In this document: positions 37,601 through 45,962 of the stretch, piece by piece
Numbering within the stretch: position 1 is the stretch's first letter
Layout of the letters: every line of letters starts with the position of its first letter
Notes under the pieces: generated by a model
What the model saw: only the letters and a program-made list of their open reading frames with translations
What the model was told of the DNA's origin: nothing
The model's database searches: none
Source: Gynurincola endophyticus
GTDB taxonomy: Bacteria > Bacteroidota > Bacteroidia > Chitinophagales > Chitinophagaceae
Length of the DNA stretch: 64,000 nucleotides
Direction of reading: 5' to 3'
Assembly (NCBI RefSeq): GCF_003991195.1
Contig: NZ_RCWL01000006.1
Location: forward strand, 245,374 to 309,373
Translations under genes and position numbers: made by a program

Positions 37601-40600
37601 GAGGTTGCTGATAGAAGTAAATATCCTTCTGTAGATGAAATCAGTGAAGAAATTGTACAAAAAATAACGCAGCAAAAACAAACTTTATTCTCAGATACGG
37701 TTTTCTCTTATATTGATGGAATTACCGAACTGGAGTCAAGAATGATCATTGCTTCTAATGATACTATTATCAAACCGGCAGAAAATGGCACTTTATATCG
37801 TTTAACACCGGCTTTTAACCCTTCTGTAGCCATTAATATCCCGTCAGGGATAACGGTGGCAGAGCCTTTAATCAGAAGCGTATTGTATGCTTTTCATTCA
37901 CGTACATTGATACCGGCACATCTATCATCAGTATTTAATTTTTCAGAAAACTGGTTGCTTAAAGCACTTGAAAGTGCAGGTTTTGACCTTAATAATCGAG
38001 CACTATTGCTTGAAATACAGGATCGCGGCACTGCTATGGTTGAATTACCAAAACTGGTTGAGGCCTTGATTCCTCTGAGTGTGCTGTTGAAATCGGGCGT
38101 ATTCAACGAAGCCAGTGCAACATATTTTATCGATCATCTGTCGTTATTTGAAATTTCGGATCTGAATCAGTTAACATTAAAGGATGTAAAAACACTGCAT
38201 ACATACGCATCTTTTCTCATCATGGGAGAAAAACTTAATAGCAGTGTTACAGACCTGAATGATGTGCTGGATAATTTTATTGCTCACAATGCTTTTCAAC
38301 TGGCAGATAAGAAAAAAATTGCCCGCATACTGAATTCTTCTGCAGAAGCCGTAAGCGGTATCTACACTGTAACAACCTCCTTTACAAACCCACTCAAGGC
38401 ATTAGCTTTTTATAAGGAGATAGCGACTTGTTGCCAGTATATCGGGGTGAATGTTGTAGTGCTGGAAAAAATTGCTGCTACGGATTATGATCAACTGAAT
38501 CAGGCTGGTCTTGATTTACTGGGTGCATTCAGAAGTAAATACAGAGATGAACAGGAGAGAAATGAGAAAATCGAAAAGTATCACGACATTATAAGAGGTA
38601 AAAAACGGGCTGCTCTTACTACTTTGCTGATTCATTCCGGCTATCCGCAGTTTGAAGATACCAATGATTTATATAACTACTTTCTGGTAGATACAGAACT
38701 GGAAGGATGTGCAAGAACTTCACGGTTGGTTGCGGCAACCATGAGTTTGCAATTGTATATACATCGTGTTCTGATGAACCTTGAGCAGGATGCAAAAGAA
38801 CCAGGAACTGCAGACAGGGTACATGTACAATTAGATGACAGATCAAAAGAAGAGTGGGAGTGGCGAAAAAACTACCGTGTATGGGAGGCTAACAGAAAAG
38901 TATTCTTATATCCGGAAAACTACATTGAACCGGATTTGAGGGATGATAAAACACCGCTGTTTGAAGAACTGGAAAAAGAACTATTGCAACAGGAAATTAA
39001 TGCCGATACAGTGATGGACGCCTATGCAAAATACATGCGTGGCTTTGATGAACTGGCTCATCTGAAAATAGCCGGAACCTATCATGAAAAAGATGATGTA
39101 AATAAAACAGATGTGCTGCATCTGATTGGTGTTACATCAGATGATCCATGTGTTTATTATTATCGGAAAGTTGAAAACATCTATTATTCTGAGAAAGTAG
39201 CTGACAGGGGAGTGATATGGAAACCATGGGAAAAAATTGATGTACAGATACCGGTTAGAAAAGTTGCTCCTCTTGTCTTCAACGGTCGATTATATCTATT
39301 CTGGGTACATGTGACCACTATTGCAAATTCAGCCTTTGAAGCAAACAAAACCGTACTCACCGGGTATGCTCATCGGATGTCTGTTGATTTTACCTCTTTA
39401 AAATTGGATGGTAGCTGGAGCAGTCCTCAGAAATTAGATTTAAGAGGTGTTCATCCATTTGAAGGGAATGGAGTTATCAAAGACCCTCTGATTGATCAAC
39501 ATGAGCAAGAAGAATTTAGCGGATCTGTACTTGAATTGTTGACTAACTTTCCTTTCTTCAATTTTAATCTGGATACGCTCACTGAAGCAATGAAGAAAAT
39601 GAAAACACCACGATATGCTGCTGATCCACATTATGAAACAATAGAAGATTATACGTTGAATGGATTTTTTTGGGATCAGGTATTTCCAACAATTAATAAT
39701 GGAGAAGTTTGCCTGAGCGGCGCAGGTTTTCAACTGTTGGCACCGATTGACTTTTATGACCTTAAACTTCGTCCTACAAGTGTTTTTAATACAGCGCACT
39801 ACAATCATCCTGCAGTTAAAATAGCTACCAAGGTAACACTAAGCAAACCAGGTAAAATAATAAAAAGAGAAGGTACCGATTTATTTCGTGCTGTGTCTCC
39901 TTCTCTGCAATTGTTTGACAATTTTTCTTACGGCACTTTGTTATTAAATGCACAAAAAAATAATTTTCTTTTACAGCGCTATTGGTCAGAATCTCTTTTA
40001 GAAGCTTCTTTTGATAATGTAAAACAAAATAAACTTCTTTCAATGCCAATCAATACTTCCGTACAATTGGTCAATGGCAGTTATTCTGACTATATTGTTA
40101 GCGTACAGCAAGAAATGTTGTACCTGCAAGGTTCACCTGTAAACGGAAATGGGTTCTTTCTAAAACGATTAGGTACCACCCTGAGCGAAAAATTGACCAG
40201 AATTTTGTTTACCAGTGGAGTTGAAACTACACTCAGCATTCAGGTACAAAACCAAATGAAGGAGACTTTTCCGTACACTTCAGGTCACTCTGCACAGATA
40301 TTTAATAAGGTCGTATCAAACAGAACAGACTGGTCAGGTGCCTATGGTACTTATTACAGAGAGATATTCTTTCACATTCCTTTCTTAATCGCAAATTACC
40401 TGAATAGCCAGGGTAAATATGCCGATGCTCAAAAATGGTATCATTATATTTTCAATCCCGGTTCTACTGAAGTGATTAATTACCCGGCTGCCGCTACACC
40501 TGATGAGAAGAAAAGATTAGCATTAGATCGTAACTGGCAATACCTTGAATTCCGGAAGTTAGGAATTGAATCATTACGTAATCAGTTGAATAACGGCACA

Positions 40601-43408
40601 GCCATCGAGGCATATAAAAGAGATCCGTTTAATCCGCACGCCATTGCACGGCTTCGTTTAAGCGCCTACCAGAAAACAATTGTTATGAAGTATATTGATA
40701 ATCTGCTTGATTGGGCGGATCATCTTTTTACACAGGATACGATGGAGTCGGTAAATGAAGCTACTTTGCTGTATGTTATAGCAAGAGAAATCCTGGGTGA
40801 TAAACCGGTTCAGATAGGTGATTGCGGCGAAGGTACTGTTTCTCCTAAAAATTATCAGACCATTCAACCTTTACTCAGCCCTACTGCTGAATTTTTGGCT
40901 GAGCTGGAAACTTATACGGTTAAGGCTACTTCCTCCAGAAATAATATTAAAGGTAAAAACACCGTATTAAGCGGGGCAATGATTAAAAGTGCAGGTCAGG
41001 AAGCTGTTAATCAAAAAAAATTCCAAAGTAAAGAAGAATATGAAGCTTTAACGAATGGATACAGTATAAAAGAATATAAGGAAATAATCGCTCAGAAAGA
41101 AAAGAATGGTGAATTGTCTGGTACAAAAGCAGTTGATTTTGATGAACCGGGCGATTTTACGCCAGGAGTATCCCGGGGTAAAGAATGGAAAAAGGAGTCA
41201 CCACTGGGTAAACAGGATAAAGCAGCATCTTTCGGATGGAGTTTCGTTCATCAGGTATCACCGGTATTCTGTATTCCAGGCAACAAAGACCTGCTCGATT
41301 ATTATGACCGGGTAGATGACAGGTTGTTTAAGCTGAGAAATTGTATGAATATATTAGGACAAAAAAGACAGTTGGCACTGTTCTCACCTGAAATAGATCC
41401 TAAAGTACTCGTACGTGCGAAAGCAGCCGGACTTTCATTAGAAGATCTGCTGAATAGCTCGGCCGGTAACTTACCGCCTTACAGATTCACTTATCTGCTT
41501 GAGAAAGCCAAAGCCTTTACCGGAATGGTGCAAAGCTTCGGGTCTGCCTTATTAAGCGCCATTGAAAAGAAAAATGTAGAAGAATTGTCGCTGATCAGAA
41601 TGACCCAGCAACAGAATATGCTGGAACTCTCTACTAAATCACGTGATCTGGAAATACGCGCTGCCGAAGAAGCTGTGAAAGCGGCTCAGAGCCGTATTGA
41701 GTCATTAACCTATCAGTTAAACTATTACCAGAGCCTGATTGTTGAGAATAGAAATGCATATGAAAAAATTCAATCAGTTTCTAAGCATATTGCTGCACAG
41801 TTTCATCTGTCTGCTTCTGCCAGCAATACACTGTCAGCCGTATTAGCATTAATTCCTCAGGTGGGATCGCCGATGGCAATGAAGTACGGAGGTGCGGAGC
41901 TGCACAGCAGTATTGAAAACTTTGCAAAAGCCTCAGGTTCATTTGCTCAGATACAAGATAATATCAGCTCAGTGGCTGCTATGGAAGCCGGTTTCCAACG
42001 CCGATCGGATGGATGGAAACACCAGAAAAAGTTATTGGAACATGAATTAGTACAAGCTGAAAAAGCATTGTTAGGAGCCGAAATCAGAAGAGATGTATTA
42101 AACGAAAGTCGCTCTTTACACCTGAAATCAATTGAACATAACCAGGAAGTACTTGATTTCTTTGGTGAAAAATTCACTAACATCGGTTTGTATACCTGGT
42201 TGTCATCTACCATGCAACAAATTTATAAAGAAGCACTCAATAATGCACTGGCAATTGCCCGCATGGCAGAACAAGCCTACAAATATGAACGTGATCACAC
42301 AGGCTTCTTTATTGAAGGATCTTATTTTGATAGTTCAAAAGCAGGACTTCTATCCGGAGAAAAACTGATGATGGCTTTACAGGCTATGGAGCGGAAATAT
42401 ATTGAAACCAATCACCGTAAAAATGAAATAGACCAAACCTTCTCTTTAACACAGATCAGTCCTTCGGCTTTGTTAAATCTGAAACAAACAGGTACCTGCG
42501 AATTTGAAATTCCGGAAATATTCCTCGATTTGTTCTACCCCGGTCAATATAGAAGGAGAATTCAATCTGTTCGGTTAACTATTCCTTCTGTAACCGGACC
42601 TTATACCAATATCAGTGCTACTTTATCACTGATGAGCAGCCAGATCAGAATGGAAGCGAAACCGGGACAAACAGAACTGAAAGAAGTGCCGAAATCAAGA
42701 ACAACTGTTATTGCTACCAGTACCGCACAAAATGATGCAGGTGTATTTCAGGTGAACTTCAGAGATGAAAGATACATGCCTTTTGAAGGTGCAGGCGTGA
42801 TCAGTAAATGGAAATTATCATTGCCCAAAAATTTCAGGCAATTTGATTATCAAACGGTGAATGATGTAATTGTTCATATAAGTTATACGGCGGAATATGA
42901 TGAGTTATTCAGAGATAAGGTGGAAGAACAAAGTGCGGTTATTGAAGGCACACTCACCAATGTTTTGACTGAGTATCCGCTGGCACGAACACTAAGCCTG
43001 AGACAGGAATTCTCCACTGACTTCCACCGCTTAACCGAACAGCCGGTTAATACACCGGTGACTTTTAAAATACAGGATAAACATTTTCCATTCTTTCTGA
43101 ATGGTAAAACACTCAGCATTAAAAAAGCTAAGCTGGTATTGATCACCGCTCCCGGTCAGCCGGTTGGCAATGTAAGTATAAGACTGAATGATGTTGATCA
43201 GAGTGGATTTGATACTGATTCGCAACTCGGTAATTTGTATACCAAAGATCTTGGTACATTGTTTAATACCGGCATCATAAAAAATCATACGATCGAAATA
43301 ACTAATGCTGGTGAGCTTGCAGCAGCAGCACCGGTAATGGGGCCCGCTACTGCTATTGATACAAATAAATTGTATGATGTGGTGGTATACCTGGAATATG
43401 GTTTGTAA
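34616..43408 (+). CDS. TcA-type pore-forming subunit of a Tc toxin
   Basis: 2930 residues, no signal peptide; TcdA1 of Photorhabdus is about 2516. N-terminal helical shell (1-1050), with the conserved DFCDCSHCQSIYSPAAYFVDL at about 505; neuraminidase-like region near 1500 (PLVFNGRLYLFWVHV); FFHIPFLIANYLNSQGKYADAQKWYHYIFNP at about 1920; then a long Lys/Glu-rich linker (about 2065-2215); FCIPGNKDLLDYYDRVDDRLF (2218 on); pore coiled coils with membrane tip SASASNTLSAVLALIPQVGS (about 2400); C-terminal TcB-binding domain (YPGQYRRRIQSVRLTIPS, VTGPYTNISATLSL, RYMPFEGAGVI). Forms a pentameric channel that binds target cells and injects the TcC tail. Lies 162 bp behind the TcB-TcC gene on the same strand. 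Host range cannot be inferred. Confidence 0.9.
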   Translation: MEKKDLLALEKMASLKPADLEKQQPELFNTMLAKAGMTLKSKLEEQVKDAPEEIKKSISQIDFSNLKLSKTDIRKTLAEKVLKENLTEFRKKEIEEAIVKIPALGTVNDILLPELPVFMNPLFQKELQQAKMYRLNNIVGIEEKKVEKLFAAKLNLNSIDEEQLNNLVNDKALSAEEALRLGVAANMHQLVDGNFELTEIIYQQKEFTRLSDLVKVDTSTWIEWIKKSNVTLSDDISVDEYAGFISKKVENLFPEETLQRKFSRIAEIPVQKNIEILQVLRKENEKLFGDISFDGFKLPDLPEKEIKVVREAYEQLDKLVKLNPGLNLGRILDNEKSDLAGINKNVLDRLELINKFRLQNQEINYLNLEYKHDSEDLNLLNFSGFSETEKTMVLKNIKAQQRIFSFTQDVDLTEKIMTAGYHSSYHIASVTEEKFVKDTRLDVVIGSKLFREAHLAVIRAGGIMGTIIDVISGGFDNLAVGNIGTDVSNYFRDIPGYQDLFGKMDFCDCSHCQSIYSPAAYFVDLMQFVEKNITSKNFTGSKSSHVLNLKNRRTDLWTLELSCENTSDLIPYLDIINEILENFIAQRKSFSGSFSNRPLVESFVYKRIVSLEGVSTWKNEIYSFQQPFHLPLTTVATYLRHFEYSREGIAALLQKSQAVISKNRFNLSDREYELVVKSELSPAFLQRLYGLSFAVSGSVITPFNVQDILKPLNIDRNGLQRLITTRFINEGGFITIRSEKKNADSLQNDVERIHNLSYVSLDRLHRFVRLLRKTGFTIEEFDLLLSVLSDKGINDINETSVTLMGKWLAIGDKFEFSLEELVAMIHEIPQQSLKPKESSLFERMFNHKDIVFYEGTYPKNAIRFIHPDFIIDQTSPNAEFSSSRLTAAFNITDAELKSLITPLAQWLGAEVDSPNEDRRGFLLTLNNLSVLYRHYLLAYKLKMPINDFFRFIKLISDIPNGYIQNEDHLSALLEWHNWWKKTSYSLEDLHIILKKEVADRSKYPSVDEISEEIVQKITQQKQTLFSDTVFSYIDGITELESRMIIASNDTIIKPAENGTLYRLTPAFNPSVAINIPSGITVAEPLIRSVLYAFHSRTLIPAHLSSVFNFSENWLLKALESAGFDLNNRALLLEIQDRGTAMVELPKLVEALIPLSVLLKSGVFNEASATYFIDHLSLFEISDLNQLTLKDVKTLHTYASFLIMGEKLNSSVTDLNDVLDNFIAHNAFQLADKKKIARILNSSAEAVSGIYTVTTSFTNPLKALAFYKEIATCCQYIGVNVVVLEKIAATDYDQLNQAGLDLLGAFRSKYRDEQERNEKIEKYHDIIRGKKRAALTTLLIHSGYPQFEDTNDLYNYFLVDTELEGCARTSRLVAATMSLQLYIHRVLMNLEQDAKEPGTADRVHVQLDDRSKEEWEWRKNYRVWEANRKVFLYPENYIEPDLRDDKTPLFEELEKELLQQEINADTVMDAYAKYMRGFDELAHLKIAGTYHEKDDVNKTDVLHLIGVTSDDPCVYYYRKVENIYYSEKVADRGVIWKPWEKIDVQIPVRKVAPLVFNGRLYLFWVHVTTIANSAFEANKTVLTGYAHRMSVDFTSLKLDGSWSSPQKLDLRGVHPFEGNGVIKDPLIDQHEQEEFSGSVLELLTNFPFFNFNLDTLTEAMKKMKTPRYAADPHYETIEDYTLNGFFWDQVFPTINNGEVCLSGAGFQLLAPIDFYDLKLRPTSVFNTAHYNHPAVKIATKVTLSKPGKIIKREGTDLFRAVSPSLQLFDNFSYGTLLLNAQKNNFLLQRYWSESLLEASFDNVKQNKLLSMPINTSVQLVNGSYSDYIVSVQQEMLYLQGSPVNGNGFFLKRLGTTLSEKLTRILFTSGVETTLSIQVQNQMKETFPYTSGHSAQIFNKVVSNRTDWSGAYGTYYREIFFHIPFLIANYLNSQGKYADAQKWYHYIFNPGSTEVINYPAAATPDEKKRLALDRNWQYLEFRKLGIESLRNQLNNGTAIEAYKRDPFNPHAIARLRLSAYQKTIVMKYIDNLLDWADHLFTQDTMESVNEATLLYVIAREILGDKPVQIGDCGEGTVSPKNYQTIQPLLSPTAEFLAELETYTVKATSSRNNIKGKNTVLSGAMIKSAGQEAVNQKKFQSKEEYEALTNGYSIKEYKEIIAQKEKNGELSGTKAVDFDEPGDFTPGVSRGKEWKKESPLGKQDKAASFGWSFVHQVSPVFCIPGNKDLLDYYDRVDDRLFKLRNCMNILGQKRQLALFSPEIDPKVLVRAKAAGLSLEDLLNSSAGNLPPYRFTYLLEKAKAFTGMVQSFGSALLSAIEKKNVEELSLIRMTQQQNMLELSTKSRDLEIRAAEEAVKAAQSRIESLTYQLNYYQSLIVENRNAYEKIQSVSKHIAAQFHLSASASNTLSAVLALIPQVGSPMAMKYGGAELHSSIENFAKASGSFAQIQDNISSVAAMEAGFQRRSDGWKHQKKLLEHELVQAEKALLGAEIRRDVLNESRSLHLKSIEHNQEVLDFFGEKFTNIGLYTWLSSTMQQIYKEALNNALAIARMAEQAYKYERDHTGFFIEGSYFDSSKAGLLSGEKLMMALQAMERKYIETNHRKNEIDQTFSLTQISPSALLNLKQTGTCEFEIPEIFLDLFYPGQYRRRIQSVRLTIPSVTGPYTNISATLSLMSSQIRMEAKPGQTELKEVPKSRTTVIATSTAQNDAGVFQVNFRDERYMPFEGAGVISKWKLSLPKNFRQFDYQTVNDVIVHISYTAEYDELFRDKVEEQSAVIEGTLTNVLTEYPLARTLSLRQEFSTDFHRLTEQPVNTPVTFKIQDKHFPFFLNGKTLSIKKAKLVLITAPGQPVGNVSIRLNDVDQSGFDTDSQLGNLYTKDLGTLFNTGIIKNHTIEITNAGELAAAAPVMGPATAIDTNKLYDVVVYLEYGL

Positions 43409-43427
43409 AATTCCGTAATGGATCAAA

Positions 43428-43466
43428 AATAAATCAGCCCCTGATTTTATCAGGGGCTGATTTATT
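43428..43466. terminator. Strong bidirectional terminator
   Basis: Perfect 14-bp stem AAATCAGCCCCTGA / TCAGGGGCTGATTT with a 5-nt loop and A/T runs on both sides (TTTATTTA on plus, TTTATTTTTG on minus). It lies between the convergent TcA and acetyltransferase genes and serves both. Confidence 0.9.
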
Positions 43467-44014
43467 TAGAGTTTTGTATATTCTTCTTTGGTAAGTCCGT
43501 AAATAACAATATCATAAAAACGGTCTTTCTTATGAATATGTTGTTTAAGGTAACCTTCCTTCAACATACCGCATTTCACCATTACCTTGCCGGATGCAGG
43601 ATTTTCAACAATATGATTGGCGGTTATTTTATTTAACTGAAGCGTATTGAAAGCAAAGTACATTATTGATTTTGCGGCTTCGGTTACAAGGCCTTTTCCC
43701 CAGAAAGGTTCAGCCAGCCAGTAACTCAGTTCAGTTCGGTGATGCCTTTTATCAAGTGCTAAACTGATACATCCAATGAACGCTTTATCTTTCTTTTGGC
43801 GTATGGCAAAGATGAAATGACTCTCAGCTTTAAAACACTGATCTGCATGATATATCCACGACAATGCATCTTTTTCACTGTAAGGGTAGGGAATATTCAA
43901 GGTTACAGCAGCAATGGCCGGGTTTGATAAATGTTTTACCATCAGCGGTACATCCGCTAACGTTAATTCGTCTAAAATCAGTCTGGATGTTTTTATAGAG
44001 GGGAATGTTTCCAT
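43466..44014 (-). CDS. GNAT N-acetyltransferase (RimJ/RimL type)
   Basis: 182 residues. Starts IKTSRLILDELTLADVPLM, the usual RimJ/RimL-type opening, and has the acetyl-CoA motif A region YWLAEPFWGKGLVTEAAKSIMYFAF (QxxGxG/A equivalent WGKGLV) followed by LNKITANHIVENPASGKVMVKCGM and FYDIVIYGLTKEEY at the end. Acetylates an amino group of a protein or small molecule; substrate unknown. Convergent with the Tc toxin locus and probably monocistronic. Confidence 0.88.
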   Translation of the reverse strand: METFPSIKTSRLILDELTLADVPLMVKHLSNPAIAAVTLNIPYPYSEKDALSWIYHADQCFKAESHFIFAIRQKKDKAFIGCISLALDKRHHRTELSYWLAEPFWGKGLVTEAAKSIMYFAFNTLQLNKITANHIVENPASGKVMVKCGMLKEGYLKQHIHKKDRFYDIVIYGLTKEEYTKL

Positions 44015-44280
44015 GTCTAACTATCTTCCAATTATATAATAATAAATTTACAAGGATTTTTACAAAGATCTTCATTGCCTTGATCGTAAGACGAAAAAAA
44101 TCGCTGAATGTTTCAAATTAAATAGCTTTTCCGACAGAAAATCAGTTTTTTAGTAAAATAACAATTTTTATAGAAAAAGTATTCATACAAACGGTTGTGG
44201 AAGATGCTGTATGGGCTGTAATCTTATCTAGATTCGAATGGTGATGATCGTGAGAAGTATTTCAGGCAGCATTATGCGAT

Positions 44281-44365
44281 AAACACTTAAAGGCCCTTAT
44301 CCGGGGGAATCTTTTTCTGCAGGCTTTATGAGAAGTATATCAGATTCCCCGAATGAAGGGTGTTT
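44281..44365. repeat. Imperfect 85-bp inverted repeat
   Basis: AAACAC (44281) pairs with GTGTTT (44360), CCTT with AAGG, and GGGGAATCT (44304-44312) with AGATTCCCC (44342-44350), leaving a 29-nt centre. It lies in the 370-bp spacer 44015-44384, just downstream of the desaturase-family gene. No T-run follows, so it is not a typical terminator. The rest of the spacer holds nothing recognisable. Confidence 0.5.
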
Positions 44366-44384
44366 GTTTTGGTTACGAAAGTTT

Positions 44385-45611
44385 TTAGTTTCTTTTTATA
44401 TCAATGGTGAGCAGTTTTAAATAATTTTTATTGGCCGTATTGTAAAATACAACGACCGGTAATAATAATAACCATACACCTGCAATATACCAGTGGTAGG
44501 GTAGTGTAATCGAAAGGTAGATGAACAGAATCAGCAACCGGGTAAATTCAATATGGAAAATCCATTTCCTTTGTTCAAGCATTGCTCCGGTATGAATTAC
44601 ACTGACGAATACAAATAAACTTCCTGTTATAATCTGCGTCACATCCTGATAAAACCCGAATAACAGAAAGAAGAATACAAACAATACTGTAATAACGGTA
44701 TTGAAGCTGATGAATTGAATCAGCGTAGACGATAGCGCCTTTTTAGGAGACTGGTCTAAGAATTTTTTCTCCAGCTCTGCCCTAATAGACGGATCCAGGT
44801 CATCCGGTAAACCGAAAATAGTATTCATTTTAGCCTTCCATCCCTTAGCTCTTTTAAAGGAAACAGCTATCTCCAATAGAAAATGAAAATGCTGCCATAA
44901 AAAGCTATAACTGTTTAATGGACTGGTAATACCGTAAACCGGTTTTTCTTTTTCATCTTCTTCAACATAAGTTCCAAAAAACTTGTCCCATATAATCAAT
45001 ACATCACCAAAGTTTTTATCAAGATATTGCTCGTTGCTGCTATGGTGAACCCTGTGATGAGAAGGCGTAACAAGAAATTTTTCTATTATGCCGAGTTTTC
45101 CTACCAGCTGGGTATGCGTGAAAAACGGGTAAGCCCCGTGTATCAGCAGTATAGTGGTAATCATCTCCGGCGGAAATCCCAGTACCGGAATAAATGACCA
45201 GAATATTGACCGGAAAAATGCCTGAAATATGGTGATCCGGGCTGCTACCGTAAAATTGAAATCATCGCTTTGATGGTGCACTACATGAGCAGACCACAGA
45301 ATGTTCACTTTGTGGCCGAACCGGTGATACCAATACCACAATAAATCGGTGGCCAGAAACAACAGTAACCAGGTCAGCAGGTTGGCTTCAATGTTAAAAA
45401 TGGCAAAATTGTTATAAAGCCAAACAAAGAAATAGTGAAAAACCAATGTGGTAAATAAATCACAGGTTCTTTCAAACAGCCCGACATTCATGTTGCTGAT
45501 GCTCTCATTGAAACTGAATACTTGTTTGTTTTTTTTGATACTAAAGTAGTATTCAATTGCACAAAAAATGAAAAAAACAGGCAATACAAATGCTAAATAG
45601 TTCAATTGCAT
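44385..45611 (-). CDS. Sterol desaturase/fatty acid hydroxylase family membrane enzyme
   Basis: 408 residues with about eight membrane segments. Di-iron His motifs: HRFGH (in WYWYHRFGHKVN), HVVHH, and HHRVHH (in VTPSHHRVHHSSN), as in alkylglycerol monooxygenase-like members of the family. A C-terminal extension adds four more hydrophobic helices after about residue 290, as in TMEM195-type proteins. Likely oxidises a membrane lipid (ether lipid, sterol or hopanoid-like substrate); the true substrate is unknown. No operon partner. Confidence 0.85.
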   Translation of the reverse strand: MQLNYLAFVLPVFFIFCAIEYYFSIKKNKQVFSFNESISNMNVGLFERTCDLFTTLVFHYFFVWLYNNFAIFNIEANLLTWLLLFLATDLLWYWYHRFGHKVNILWSAHVVHHQSDDFNFTVAARITIFQAFFRSIFWSFIPVLGFPPEMITTILLIHGAYPFFTHTQLVGKLGIIEKFLVTPSHHRVHHSSNEQYLDKNFGDVLIIWDKFFGTYVEEDEKEKPVYGITSPLNSYSFLWQHFHFLLEIAVSFKRAKGWKAKMNTIFGLPDDLDPSIRAELEKKFLDQSPKKALSSTLIQFISFNTVITVLFVFFFLLFGFYQDVTQIITGSLFVFVSVIHTGAMLEQRKWIFHIEFTRLLILFIYLSITLPYHWYIAGVWLLLLPVVVFYNTANKNYLKLLTIDIKRN

Positions 45612-45720
45612 TGTTCAGAAATTATACGTTCACTGATAAAATATGTCCGGCACACGATTCAAACGGCAAACATGTTTTTTTGAAAAATATGTACAATTAT
45701 TAAGAATCGATGAAACGAAA

Positions 45721-45755
45721 ACTCTTAACTCTTAACTCTTAATTCTTAATTCATT
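45721..45755. repeat. Heptamer tandem repeat
   Basis: Five 7-bp units in a row (ACTCTTA three times, then ATTCTTA and ATTCATT), directly downstream of the tRNA-like gene. Such AGTTAAG/AATTAAG spacer repeats are common in Bacteroidota genomes. No role known. Confidence 0.75.
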
Positions 45756-45759
45756 TTGC

Positions 45760-45830
45760 GGTGCCTACCGGACTCGAACCGGCCTAACAGACCTTATGAA
45801 GGTTGCGTCTAACCTCTCGACCAAAGCACC
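45760..45830 (-). tRNA. tRNA-Met(CAT)-like gene
   Basis: On the minus strand 71 nt fold as a cloverleaf: acceptor GGTGCTT/AGGCACC (7 bp, one G-T), D arm GTC/GAC, T arm GCCGG-TTCGAGT-CCGGT, anticodon loop TTCATAA with anticodon CAT. The anticodon stem is weak: CAACC against GGTCT leaves the two outer pairs mismatched. CCA is not encoded. It could be a working tRNA-Met or tRNA-Ile2 (lysidine-modified), or a decaying copy. The surrounding spacer 45612-45962 has no gene. Confidence 0.6.
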
Positions 45831-45857
45831 TATGTAATATTCTGCCAGCTTAAAATT

Positions 45858-45890
45858 GAACGGCTTTACGCTATCAGGATAAAGCCGTTC
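45858..45890 (-). terminator. Hairpin terminator behind the TlpA-like gene
   Basis: Perfect 11-bp stem GAACGGCTTTA / TAAAGCCGTTC with an 11-nt loop. Read on the minus strand it is followed by AATTTTAA, a weak T-run. It lies 72 bp after the stop of the TlpA-like gene and before the tRNA-like gene. Confidence 0.6.
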
Positions 45891-45962
45891 TTCAAAGACA
45901 CCTTTATTGAGACTGACACTGCAACACGACTGAGCTATTTAAAAATGGGTTAGCACAATATT

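Noticed and set aside
45890..45950. Second tRNA-like remnant on the minus strand
   Set aside because: It has a D-arm-like TAGCTCAGTCG stretch, but I found no acceptor or T-arm pairing.
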